NCBI GenBank assembly: GCA_014377775.1
Contig: JACMOW010000139.1
Coordinates: 1 to 32,046, forward strand
DNA from: Pedobacter sp.
GTDB taxonomy: Bacteria > Bacteroidota > Bacteroidia > Sphingobacteriales > Sphingobacteriaceae
Direction: 5' to 3'
DNA length: 32,046 bases
In this document: piece by piece, positions 17,743-25,254 of the stretch
Layout: the number at the start of each line of letters is the position of its first letter
Position numbering within the stretch: the stretch's first letter is position 1
Notes under the pieces: model-generated
Told to the model about the DNA's origin: nothing
Seen by the model: the letters and a program-made list of their open reading frames with translations, nothing else
Database searches by the model: none
Position numbers and translations under genes: made by a program

Positions 17743-18054
17743 GTAAGTACTAAGCTAAAATGTTATGTGGTAATTGAATAAAAAAATACCAAGTTTATAC
17801 CAGAACATCCTGGCAAACTTAATTTCTATTTATCGGCAGTAGATAGTTTAATAAAACAAGAGGATGATAAACCAATCATAGGTATTTTACTTTGCAGAGA
17901 TAAAAATAATTTTGAAACCGAGTTTGCATAAAGAAGTATAACAAAACCCATAGAAGTAATTGAATTTGAGTTAACAGAAATTTTACCTTATGATTTAAAA
18001 TCTAGTTTACCAAGCATTGAAGAAATTGAAGAAGAGTTAAGAAGATTAGAATAA
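17743..18054 (+). pseudogene. C-terminal relic of a DUF1016/PDDEXK (YhcG-type) nuclease gene
   Basis: In one frame the sequence reads KLKCYVVIE, stop, then KFIPEHPGKLNFYLSAVDSL, then KPIIGILLCRDKNN, then ETEFA, stop, RSITKPIEV, and later SLPSIEEIEEELRRLE with a final TAA at 18052. This is the conserved C-terminal part of DUF1016 proteins (YVVIELK, KPEYAGQLNFYLSAVD, IGILLC, EYALR), a PDDEXK-like nuclease family often found with restriction-modification or mobile DNA. Two in-frame TAA stops (17779 and 17932) replace conserved codons, and the N-terminal half is missing or unrecognisable. It is therefore a dead fragment lying between the two PULs, and it suggests that this junction was once an insertion point for mobile DNA. 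Confidence 0.8.
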
Positions 18055-18150
18055 TATTGCCAGAAATATCCCTCACAAAAAAATAATGTTCAGTTTTTTT
18101 TAAAAAAAGCAATAAAAATAGTGGTTTAAATAAATTTTTTATATATTCGT

Positions 18151-18162
18151 GTACGTTAACGT
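18151..18162. promoter_or_regulatory. Upstream operator O1 of the PUL 2 operon (LacI-type palindrome)
   Basis: GTACGTTAACGT contains the perfect 10-bp palindrome ACGTTAACGT (18153-18162). Its 11-nt core GTACGTTAACG is repeated exactly at 18261, 110 bp downstream. Palindromes with CG placed symmetrically about the centre are typical of LacI-family operators. The regulator gene is not in this window, so the family assignment is inference. Confidence 0.6.
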
Positions 18163-18220
18163 TATTAAAATTAGTGCAACATTAATAAATAAGTTATGGG
18201 AAGTATTGTAGTTTTACCTC

Positions 18221-18254
18221 TTTGTAAGAATTAAAGCTATTTTTTTTAACTTTT
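18221..18254 (+). promoter_or_regulatory. Candidate promoter of the PUL 2 operon
   Basis: TTTG at 18221-18224 and TAACTTTT at 18247-18254 (7 of 8 against TAnnTTTG) are separated by 22 nt, close to the spacing of Bacteroidota promoters. The transcription start would fall near 18260, directly at the second operator. This is the best candidate in the region but was found by eye. Confidence 0.35.
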
Positions 18255-18260
18255 TTACGG

Positions 18261-18272
18261 GTACGTTAACGG
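18261..18272. promoter_or_regulatory. Downstream operator O2 of the PUL 2 operon (LacI-type palindrome)
   Basis: GTACGTTAACGG shares the 11-nt core with O1 and contains the perfect palindrome CGTTAACG (18264-18271). It lies just after the candidate -7 box and 32 nt before the transporter start codon. A protein bound here would block transcription, which fits repression lifted by a sugar ligand. Confidence 0.6.
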
Positions 18273-18304
18273 AACAGTAATAGCGCTGTTTTTAACTAAG
18301 AATT

Positions 18305-19669
18305 ATGCCAAATATAAAAAATAATAACCGTTCTGGATCCGTCCAAGTAAACTCACTTAGTTCGAGAGAGACGTTAATTTCTATGTTTATTTTGGGTGGA
18401 TTGTTTTTTGTATTCGGTTTTATTACATGGATTAACGCCATTTTAATACCCTATTTTAAAATAGCTTGCGAGCTTAGCAACTTTCAATCTTATCTCGTAG
18501 CCTTTGCCTTCTATATCTCTTATTTCATCATGTCGCTCCCTTCTTCTTACCTGTTAAAATGGGTGGGATTTAAAAAAGGCATTATGTATGGCTTATGGGT
18601 GATGGCCATTGGGGTTTTTATATTTATACCTGCCGCACTAAGCAGAACCTACGAAATTTTTCTTTTAGGCTTATTCACTATAGGATCTGGTTTAGCCATA
18701 TTGCAAACTGCTGCAAATCCTTATATCACCATTTTAGGGCCTAGCGAAAAGGCAGCAAAGCGCATCAGCTTTATGGGTATATGCAACAAAGGAGCTGGTA
18801 TTTTAGCACCCCTAATATTTGCATCTGTAATATTTAAGGTTGCGGATAGCGAAATGTTAAAACAGCTTCCTTTAATGAGTGCGATAGAAAGAAGCGCAGC
18901 TTTAGACGAATTAATTAGACGCGTTATTCTTCCCTATAGTATTTTGGGTACTGTATTGGTTATACTAGGTGTATTGATTCGTTTTTCGCCACTACCCGAA
19001 ATCGATACCGAGCAAGAAGACGAAGAATTATCAACCTTAAACGCCGATAAAAAAAGCCTGTTCGATTTCCCTTATTTAATATTGGGTATTTTAGCCATAT
19101 TTTTTCATGTAGGTACACAAGTTATCGCCATCGATACCATAATTGCTTATGCAAATACTCTGGGTATGCCTATTATGGAAGCAAAAGTTTTTCCATCCTA
19201 TACCTTGTTTACTACCATTATAGGGTATAGCTTAGGGATTATCCTTATCCCAAAATACATTTCACAAATAAATGTACTCCGTATTTGTACACTTTTAGGA
19301 GTCGTTTTAACGCTTTTAATTATTTACACTCATAGTAATTATACAATTCTAGGTCATACTACAGATATCTCCATTTGGTTCATTGTATTGTTGGGCTTAG
19401 CGAACTCATTGGTTTGGGCTGGTATATGGCCAGTTGCTTTAAAAAATCTTGGTCGATTTACAAAAATAGGAGCCTCTACGCTAATTATGGCACTTTGTGG
19501 TAGCGCCATTTTCCCACTTATATACGGCTACTTAGCAGATTTATACAATGTAAGAACTGCCTATTGGATATTATTTCCTTGTTACCTCTATCTGGTGTTT
19601 TACGCTTTTTATGGGCACCTCATCAAACGATGGATACCAACCTTTAAAAAGAAAAATATACCAGCTTAA
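18305..19669 (+). CDS. Sugar MFS transporter, FucP/GluP/NagP family
   Basis: This 454-residue inner-membrane protein has about twelve hydrophobic segments. The family signatures are GGLFFVFGFITWINAIL near the N-terminus and the central QTAANPYITILGP followed by RISFMGICNKGAGILAPL. These mark the FucP-type H+-sugar symporters, which include fucose, glucose/galactose and the N-acetylglucosamine transporter NagP. As the first gene of an operon with NagA- and NagB-like enzymes, an N-acetylated amino sugar is the most likely cargo. This is context-based, because binding residues cannot be assigned by eye. Uptake by symport leaves the sugar unphosphorylated, so a kinase would be needed, and none is visible in the window. 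It is the gene closest to the two-operator control region. Confidence 0.88.
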   Translation: MPNIKNNNRSGSVQVNSLSSRETLISMFILGGLFFVFGFITWINAILIPYFKIACELSNFQSYLVAFAFYISYFIMSLPSSYLLKWVGFKKGIMYGLWVMAIGVFIFIPAALSRTYEIFLLGLFTIGSGLAILQTAANPYITILGPSEKAAKRISFMGICNKGAGILAPLIFASVIFKVADSEMLKQLPLMSAIERSAALDELIRRVILPYSILGTVLVILGVLIRFSPLPEIDTEQEDEELSTLNADKKSLFDFPYLILGILAIFFHVGTQVIAIDTIIAYANTLGMPIMEAKVFPSYTLFTTIIGYSLGIILIPKYISQINVLRICTLLGVVLTLLIIYTHSNYTILGHTTDISIWFIVLLGLANSLVWAGIWPVALKNLGRFTKIGASTLIMALCGSAIFPLIYGYLADLYNVRTAYWILFPCYLYLVFYAFYGHLIKRWIPTFKKKNIPA

Positions 19670-19773
19670 AAATATAAAACCAACCAATTTAAACCAAACA
19701 ACCAAATATGACATGAATGAAGAAAAAAATTAGAACCTAGCGCGTATTTATTCAATCGCTAAATGTTACATCT

Positions 19774-19787
19774 GGAATCTAGATTCC
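19774..19787. promoter_or_regulatory. 14-bp perfect palindrome upstream of susC2
   Basis: GGAATCTAGATTCC is a perfect inverted repeat with no spacer, 31 nt upstream of the susC2 start in the 149-nt gap after the transporter. It could be an operator or an RNA fold affecting susC2 expression, but chance is possible in short AT-rich DNA. No -7 box is clearly associated with it. Confidence 0.3.
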
Positions 19788-19818
19788 TGCAAATCATTAA
19801 AAATTTTAACTAAAAAGA

Positions 19819-22800
19819 ATGAAAAAACAATTATTTTTTAAGCTAAAGCATACCTTTTTATGTGCTTCTCTTATAATACTTTCTTCTAGCGTAAATGCAG
19901 CTATGGAGAATCTTGTTAAGGAAATTAATCCAACTAAAACCTTTTATGCTAAGGATATACTTGTTAAAGGTACAGTAAAGAACGACGCAGGCGAGGCATT
20001 GGCTGGTGCTACTGTAAATGTTAAGGGTTCCAATATCAGAGTGGCAACTAATGCAGAAGGCGAATTTCAGATAACAAGCCCTGAAGGTGCAATACTAGTT
20101 TTTACCTATCTAGGCTACCTTTCGCAAGATGTTAATATTGGTAATAAATCAGTAATCAATGTAACGATGCTGGTAGATGCCCAAAAGTTTCAAATGAACC
20201 AAGTGGTAATTGTGGGATATGGTACACAAAAACGTTCTGACATTACTGGCTCGGTGAGTTCTGTACCCAAAGAAAGGTTATCACAATTGCCAGTAACCAA
20301 TGTGCTTCATGCATTAGAAGGAGCAGTAGCCGGCTTAAAAATTACGCAAACATCTTCTGTTCCTGGAAGTTCTGCTGGGGTGCTGATTAGAGGTGTGAAC
20401 TCAATTAACGCAAATACTGCTCCGCTAACGGTAATTGATGGTGTGCCATTTAGCAATCTCGGAGGATCTATGAATGATATCAACCCTAACGACATCGAAT
20501 CAATAGAAATTTTAAAAGATGCATCGGCCGTTGCCGTATATGGCACCAGAGGATCAAGTGGGGTGATTTTAATTACCACAAAAAGAGGTAAAACCGGAGA
20601 GCCTACCATTAGATATAGTGCTTACGCCGGACCAGAGTATCAAAATAAAACATTAACGCCTTTAAATGCAGAAGAATATGTGAAAAAATATGTAGATTTT
20701 CTTGCACAAAGAGGTCAGGTGCCAACGGTTACACCTGTTCCAAATCAGTACGAAATTGAAAATTATATCGCTGGAAAGACAACAGATTGGATGAAAGAGA
20801 TTTCGCAACAGGGATCAATACAAGATCATAACCTTAGCATTTCTGGAGGTAGCGATAGATTAAAGTATTTTGTTTCTGGAGCCTATCAAAAACAACAAGG
20901 TGTGTTAAGGGGGTATCAGTATAACCGTGCCTCTTTTAGGTCTAACTTGGATGCTAAAGTAACCGATTGGTTAACTGCCGGAACTTCACTGTTTTTTGCA
21001 AATAACAATACAGATGGTGGTACCGTACGCTATACCGCTGCCATGCAAATGAGTCCTTATGGTAGAGCATACGAAGCAAATGGCAAATACACCATTTTCC
21101 CGATGTTCTCGGAAACAAACTTCAGAAACCCTCTGCTGGGTTTAAACTCTGATGTGCTAAATAGAGATAAAAACCTAAATGGAATATTTTATACTGAGGT
21201 TAAACCGAAATTTTTAAAAGGACTTAAGTACAGGATGAATGCCAATTATGCTTTCTTACCTTCACGTACCAATACCTATAATGGAATCGATGCAGGCGAT
21301 ACATTTGGTGGCTCTGCAGGGCTTAGTAACACTGAAACCGAAAGTTGGATTGTAGAAAACATACTTACTTATGATAAAAACTGGGGTGGTCATCATCTAG
21401 ATTTAACCGCTTTATACAGTGCGCAAGAAAAAAAATATAGAACCAATGGAACTACTGGTAGAACATTTATTAATGACGATTTATCATTCAATAACATCGG
21501 CGCTGCGGCTGTATTAACAGGTAACTCTTTTTACAGTAGAGAAGCATTGGTTTCTCAAATGGGTAGATTAAATTACGCCTACAAAAGTAAATACCTGTTT
21601 ACGGCAACAGCCAGACGTGATGGTTATTCTGCTTTCGGATCTGGAACCAATAAATATGGTCTTTTCCCATCGGTTGCTATTGGATGGAATATTTCGAGCG
21701 AAAATTTCCTGAAAAATATAAAGCAAATTGATAACATTAAGCTAAGAGCTTCTTATGGTACATCGGGCAACCAAGCAGTAGGCGTTTATCAAACAATTAC
21801 CACCCAAGGCGTTACAAAATACATCTATAACGGCATAACCGCTACGGGTTTAGTGTCGAGTTCGTTGCTAGCCAACGGAGTTTTGGGAAATGTTAACCTA
21901 AACTGGGAAAGCACCACAGGAACAAATTTAGCAGTAGATTTCTCCTTATTTAACAATAGAATTAGTGGTACGGTAGAAGCCTACCAAACAGAAACTAAGG
22001 ATGTATTGTTAAGTCGTAGGTTACCTAATATTACTGGTTACGCAAGCATTTTCGACAATTTGGGAAGTGTTAAAAATAGAGGTATTGAAGTTACTTTAAG
22101 CTCCATTAACATCAAGAAAAATGATTTTACATGGTCTAGTAATTTAAATTTTTCTGCCAATCGCAATAAAATTGCTTCACTTTATGGAGATAATAAAGAT
22201 GATATTGGTAACAAATGGTTTATTGGTAAACCATTATTTGCTATTTACGATTATCAATTAGCAGGAATATGGCAAGTAGGGGAAGATCCATCTACAGTAG
22301 ATCCTGGCGCAGTTTCGGGAAGCTTAAAATTTGTGGATGTAAACAACGACAAAAAAATTACCGAAGCAGATAAAGTTTATCAGGGAACCAGCTTGCCAAA
22401 ATGGACTGGAGGAATAACCAATACCTTCAGATATAAAACACTAAGTTTAAGTGTATTTCTACAAACTTCCCAAGGATCAAAAATCAATAATCCACAACTT
22501 AATCTGCAAAACTACGGCGGTCGTGTAAATATTCCTAAAGAAGTTTCATATTGGACTGCCGAGAACAAGAATAATACACAACCATCTTTAGTTTTTACTA
22601 ACCCTAGGCTTTACGCTTATCCAGTAAACCAAAACTATACACGTATTAAAGACATCACCATCAGTTACAACTTTACCGAAAAAGTACTCAGTAAACTTAA
22701 ATTGGGAAGTTTAACCGCTTTTGCGAGTGGACGAAATCTTTACACATTTACAGACTGGGTTGGTCTTGATCCAGAGTTAAGTGTAAATGGAAGTCAAGCC

Positions 22801-22884
22801 GGAACAGCCAATGCACCACTAAGTTATGGTATATATCCACTGGTATCTAGTTTCGTATTTGGATTAAATGTTACGCTGCGTTAA
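19819..22884 (+). CDS. susC: SusC/RagA-type TonB-dependent outer-membrane transporter (PUL 2)
   Basis: This 1021-residue protein has a signal peptide ending near SSVNA (residue 27). A carboxypeptidase-regulatory-like domain at about 48-120 (VKGTVKNDAGEALAGATV) is followed by the TonB-box-like QVVIVGYG at 128-135. The plug has IRGVNSINANTAPLTVIDG and IESIEILKDASAVAVYGTRG, and a beta-barrel runs to the end. It imports the oligosaccharide released outside the cell, with SusD2 as lid. It is clearly divergent from SusC1 (different length and little local identity outside family motifs), so the two PULs probably take up different glycans rather than being a duplication. No STN domain is seen, and regulation is likely through the operators upstream of the transporter gene. 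Confidence 0.96.
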   Translation: MKKQLFFKLKHTFLCASLIILSSSVNAAMENLVKEINPTKTFYAKDILVKGTVKNDAGEALAGATVNVKGSNIRVATNAEGEFQITSPEGAILVFTYLGYLSQDVNIGNKSVINVTMLVDAQKFQMNQVVIVGYGTQKRSDITGSVSSVPKERLSQLPVTNVLHALEGAVAGLKITQTSSVPGSSAGVLIRGVNSINANTAPLTVIDGVPFSNLGGSMNDINPNDIESIEILKDASAVAVYGTRGSSGVILITTKRGKTGEPTIRYSAYAGPEYQNKTLTPLNAEEYVKKYVDFLAQRGQVPTVTPVPNQYEIENYIAGKTTDWMKEISQQGSIQDHNLSISGGSDRLKYFVSGAYQKQQGVLRGYQYNRASFRSNLDAKVTDWLTAGTSLFFANNNTDGGTVRYTAAMQMSPYGRAYEANGKYTIFPMFSETNFRNPLLGLNSDVLNRDKNLNGIFYTEVKPKFLKGLKYRMNANYAFLPSRTNTYNGIDAGDTFGGSAGLSNTETESWIVENILTYDKNWGGHHLDLTALYSAQEKKYRTNGTTGRTFINDDLSFNNIGAAAVLTGNSFYSREALVSQMGRLNYAYKSKYLFTATARRDGYSAFGSGTNKYGLFPSVAIGWNISSENFLKNIKQIDNIKLRASYGTSGNQAVGVYQTITTQGVTKYIYNGITATGLVSSSLLANGVLGNVNLNWESTTGTNLAVDFSLFNNRISGTVEAYQTETKDVLLSRRLPNITGYASIFDNLGSVKNRGIEVTLSSINIKKNDFTWSSNLNFSANRNKIASLYGDNKDDIGNKWFIGKPLFAIYDYQLAGIWQVGEDPSTVDPGAVSGSLKFVDVNNDKKITEADKVYQGTSLPKWTGGITNTFRYKTLSLSVFLQTSQGSKINNPQLNLQNYGGRVNIPKEVSYWTAENKNNTQPSLVFTNPRLYAYPVNQNYTRIKDITISYNFTEKVLSKLKLGSLTAFASGRNLYTFTDWVGLDPELSVNGSQAGTANAPLSYGIYPLVSSFVFGLNVTLR

Positions 22885-22899
22885 TAATTAAAAAAAATA

Positions 22900-22937
22900 A
22901 TGAAACCATCATGCGTACAAACTTATGATGGTTTCAT
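22900..22937. repeat. Perfect 13-bp inverted repeat between susC2 and susD2
   Basis: ATGAAACCATCAT (22900-22912) and ATGATGGTTTCAT (22925-22937) are exact reverse complements around a 12-nt loop. An A-run precedes the hairpin and no T-run follows it, so it is not a terminator on the plus strand. It is more likely an mRNA processing or stability element that sets the susC:susD ratio. On the minus strand it would be followed by Ts and could block antisense transcription. Confidence 0.65.
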
Positions 22938-22965
22938 GACCTTTAAAACTTTAAAACATAAAATA

Positions 22966-24546
22966 ATGAAAAAATTAATCTTTTTAGTACTTATTTTTCC
23001 AGTTCTAGCAGGCTTTCTTTCTTGTAAGAAAAGCTTCCTAGACGAAAAATCCGACTCGGCCTATTCACCCCTCAATACATTTAAAAATGTTGCTGGCTTG
23101 GATGCTGGGATTGCGGGACTGCAAGCGTCTGTTCGTGAGCAATACACCATGCAGGTAACACAATCCTTATTGGCCGTTTTCCAGGTTGGGACAGATGTTG
23201 CCTTAAACGGATTAGATGCAGGTGAAGCCGCACCTTTCGAAAATTATGCACTCCTTAATTCAGAAAGCCCTGCGGTGCTCAATTACTGGAATTGGTCTTA
23301 CAAAGTAATCAATAATGCAAACCTGATTATTAACGGTGCATCTGATAGCACTGCAGTTTTAACCAACGCCCAAAGAGCGGTTTATTTAGGTGAAGCCAAG
23401 TTTTATAGAGCATACGCATATAATTTTCTAGTTACTTTATGGGGACAGGTTCCGCTAATAGACCAACCATTAGATGCGCCAAAAACAGACTTTACAAGGG
23501 CAAGCCTAGAAAATTTAAATACCTTAATTAATAGCGATTTAGTATTTGCAACAACTAACCTTCCTAATATAGATGCCGTATCTAAACCAGGAAGAATAAG
23601 TAAAGAAGCAGCGCAACAATTGCTTGCCGAAGCTTACCTCAGGCAAGGTAAAAATGATCTAGCCGAAGCTCAATGCTTAAATATAATTAATAGCAAGAAG
23701 TTTTCTGTCATTAATGCAAGGTTTGGTGTTAAAAGAACCCTACCAGGGGATGCTTTTTCTGATATGTTTATTGTGGGCAATCAACGCCGAAGACAAGGAA
23801 ATACGGAGGCTATATGGGTTCAAGAAATGGAATACAATATTCCAGGAGGCTCTTCTAGCTTAGATCAACACAGAAGAGTTTGGGTGCCTTATTATTCGAA
23901 TGTTGCAGGAATGCTAGTAGCCGATTCATTGGGTGGCCGTGGTATCGGAAGAATTCGCTTAAGTTCTTGGGTAATAAAAGGCTTATACAAAGGTAATGAT
24001 ATGCGTAATTCAGTATATAACATCAAGCGCGATTTCTATTATAATGATCCAAAGAATGCAAAATTCGGACAAAAAGTAATTCCTCTCGCAGCAGACACGC
24101 TTTATAAAATCGTTCCTTTCACCACAAAATGGAATCATTATCTTGATGCAGATCCTACTGGAAATGGAGCCTATAAAGATTTAATGATGATGCGTTTAGG
24201 CGAAACTTATCTGTTACTTGCGGAAGCACAATTTAAACAAGCGAAGCTAACTGAAGCAGCCATCTCAGTAAATGTGTTAAGAACAAGAGCAAATGCAGCT
24301 CAAGTAACTATATCAGATATTTCGCTCGATTTCATTTTAGATGAGCGTGTAAGAGAATTAATCGGTGAAGAAAACCGAAGAATGACTTTAGCGCGCACTG
24401 GAACCCTTATAGATAGAGTTAAGAAGTTGAATTTTATTCAGAATGCAACCGTTCAACCTTTCCATCAACTCCTACCTATACCACAAAGTGAAATAGATTT
24501 GAATAAAGATGCCGTAATAACTCAAAACCCAGGTTATATAAGATAA
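22966..24546 (+). CDS. susD: SusD/RagB-type glycan-binding lipoprotein (PUL 2)
   Basis: The ORF track begins at 22900, but that start lies inside a perfect hairpin and would put 22 hydrophilic residues before the signal. The ATG at 22966 gives MKKLIFLVLIFPVLAGFLSC with lipobox Cys20 and 526 residues, a normal SusD length. Family features are CKKSFLDEK after the Cys, FYRAYAYNFLVTLWGQVPL, GRISKEAAQQLLAEAYLRQGK, the helix MMMRLGETYLLLAEAQFKQ and the ending FILDERVRELIGEENRR, then LLPIPQSEIDLN. It binds the glycan at the cell surface and closes over SusC2. Unlike SusD1 it has no Gly-rich insert. Confidence 0.95.
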   Translation: MKKLIFLVLIFPVLAGFLSCKKSFLDEKSDSAYSPLNTFKNVAGLDAGIAGLQASVREQYTMQVTQSLLAVFQVGTDVALNGLDAGEAAPFENYALLNSESPAVLNYWNWSYKVINNANLIINGASDSTAVLTNAQRAVYLGEAKFYRAYAYNFLVTLWGQVPLIDQPLDAPKTDFTRASLENLNTLINSDLVFATTNLPNIDAVSKPGRISKEAAQQLLAEAYLRQGKNDLAEAQCLNIINSKKFSVINARFGVKRTLPGDAFSDMFIVGNQRRRQGNTEAIWVQEMEYNIPGGSSSLDQHRRVWVPYYSNVAGMLVADSLGGRGIGRIRLSSWVIKGLYKGNDMRNSVYNIKRDFYYNDPKNAKFGQKVIPLAADTLYKIVPFTTKWNHYLDADPTGNGAYKDLMMMRLGETYLLLAEAQFKQAKLTEAAISVNVLRTRANAAQVTISDISLDFILDERVRELIGEENRRMTLARTGTLIDRVKKLNFIQNATVQPFHQLLPIPQSEIDLNKDAVITQNPGYIR

Positions 24547-24591
24547 TCATAATGCATTCATAAAAAGGTTTTAATCAATATCTACTGAAAA

Positions 24592-25230
24592 ATGCGAATA
24601 CCGTTAATAGAATCTATTAGCCATAATACTGAGATTGAGAAAGTTTCTCTGTTACTAGATAAACTTTCTCAATTCTCCATTAGTTATCAACCTTGGTCGG
24701 CCTTTAAAAGCAATTGTCAAACCAGTTTTGTAATTGCACACGCTGGAGATGCAATATGTTTGAAGTTTTTCGTAAAGGAAGATGTAATCAAAGTAAGTAC
24801 CTATCAAACCAATGGAAGAGTGCATAAGGATAATTGTGTAGAGTTTTTTATCGCCTTTGGTGCACAGAAAAAATATTATAATATCGAGTTAAATTGTACT
24901 GGGATATGCTTAATAGGTTTTGGAGAAGGAAGATTGAATAGAGTTTTATTAAATGAAAAGCTCATTGCGAACGTTAAAACCCATATCAAAATTAATACTG
25001 CACCATTACATAGTACCACTAAATATGAGTGGGAAATTACAGCTATACTACCAATCGAAGTTTTTGAGGCATCCAACTTAATCAGTTTTCATCAGTTAAA
25101 CGGTTTTGGGAACTTTTTTAAATGTGGTGATGATTTACCACAGCCGCATTTTTACAGTTGGAATGAGATTGAAGCAAAAACCCCTGATTTTCATTTGCCC
25201 GAATTTTTTGGAGAGCTGGCGTTTGATTAA
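24592..25230 (+). CDS. CBM9-like domain protein without export signal
   Basis: This 212-residue protein is made almost entirely of a carbohydrate-binding family 9-like beta-sandwich. The pattern ICLKFFVKED, then HKDNCVEFFIAF, YYNIELNCTG, WEITAILP, LNGFGNFFKCGDDLP and a PHFYSW motif is that of the family 9-like proteins found beside PUL genes in Bacteroidota. The N-terminus (MRIPLIES) is not a signal peptide, so the protein appears cytoplasmic. That is odd for a glycan-binding module and suggests binding of an imported sugar, or an enzymatic or chaperone role. No function is established to my knowledge. It lies between SusD2 (45 nt) and NagA (24 nt) in the same operon. Confidence 0.7.
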   Translation: MRIPLIESISHNTEIEKVSLLLDKLSQFSISYQPWSAFKSNCQTSFVIAHAGDAICLKFFVKEDVIKVSTYQTNGRVHKDNCVEFFIAFGAQKKYYNIELNCTGICLIGFGEGRLNRVLLNEKLIANVKTHIKINTAPLHSTTKYEWEITAILPIEVFEASNLISFHQLNGFGNFFKCGDDLPQPHFYSWNEIEAKTPDFHLPEFFGELAFD

Positions 25231-25254
25231 GCTGTTTTAAAACAAAGAATTAAT

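Noticed and set aside
12317-22884. PUL 2 as a tandem duplication of PUL 1 (two SusC/SusD pairs)
   Set aside because: The pairs differ in length and in sequence outside family motifs, only SusD1 has the Gly-rich insert, and the enzyme sets and promoters are unrelated.
22900-22937. Hairpin read as a terminator after susC2
   Set aside because: No T-run follows on the plus strand and the operon clearly continues into susD2.
22900-22965. Upstream ATG start for susD2
   Set aside because: It lies within a perfect hairpin and would bury the lipoprotein signal behind 22 residues. The ATG at 22966 gives a proper lipobox.
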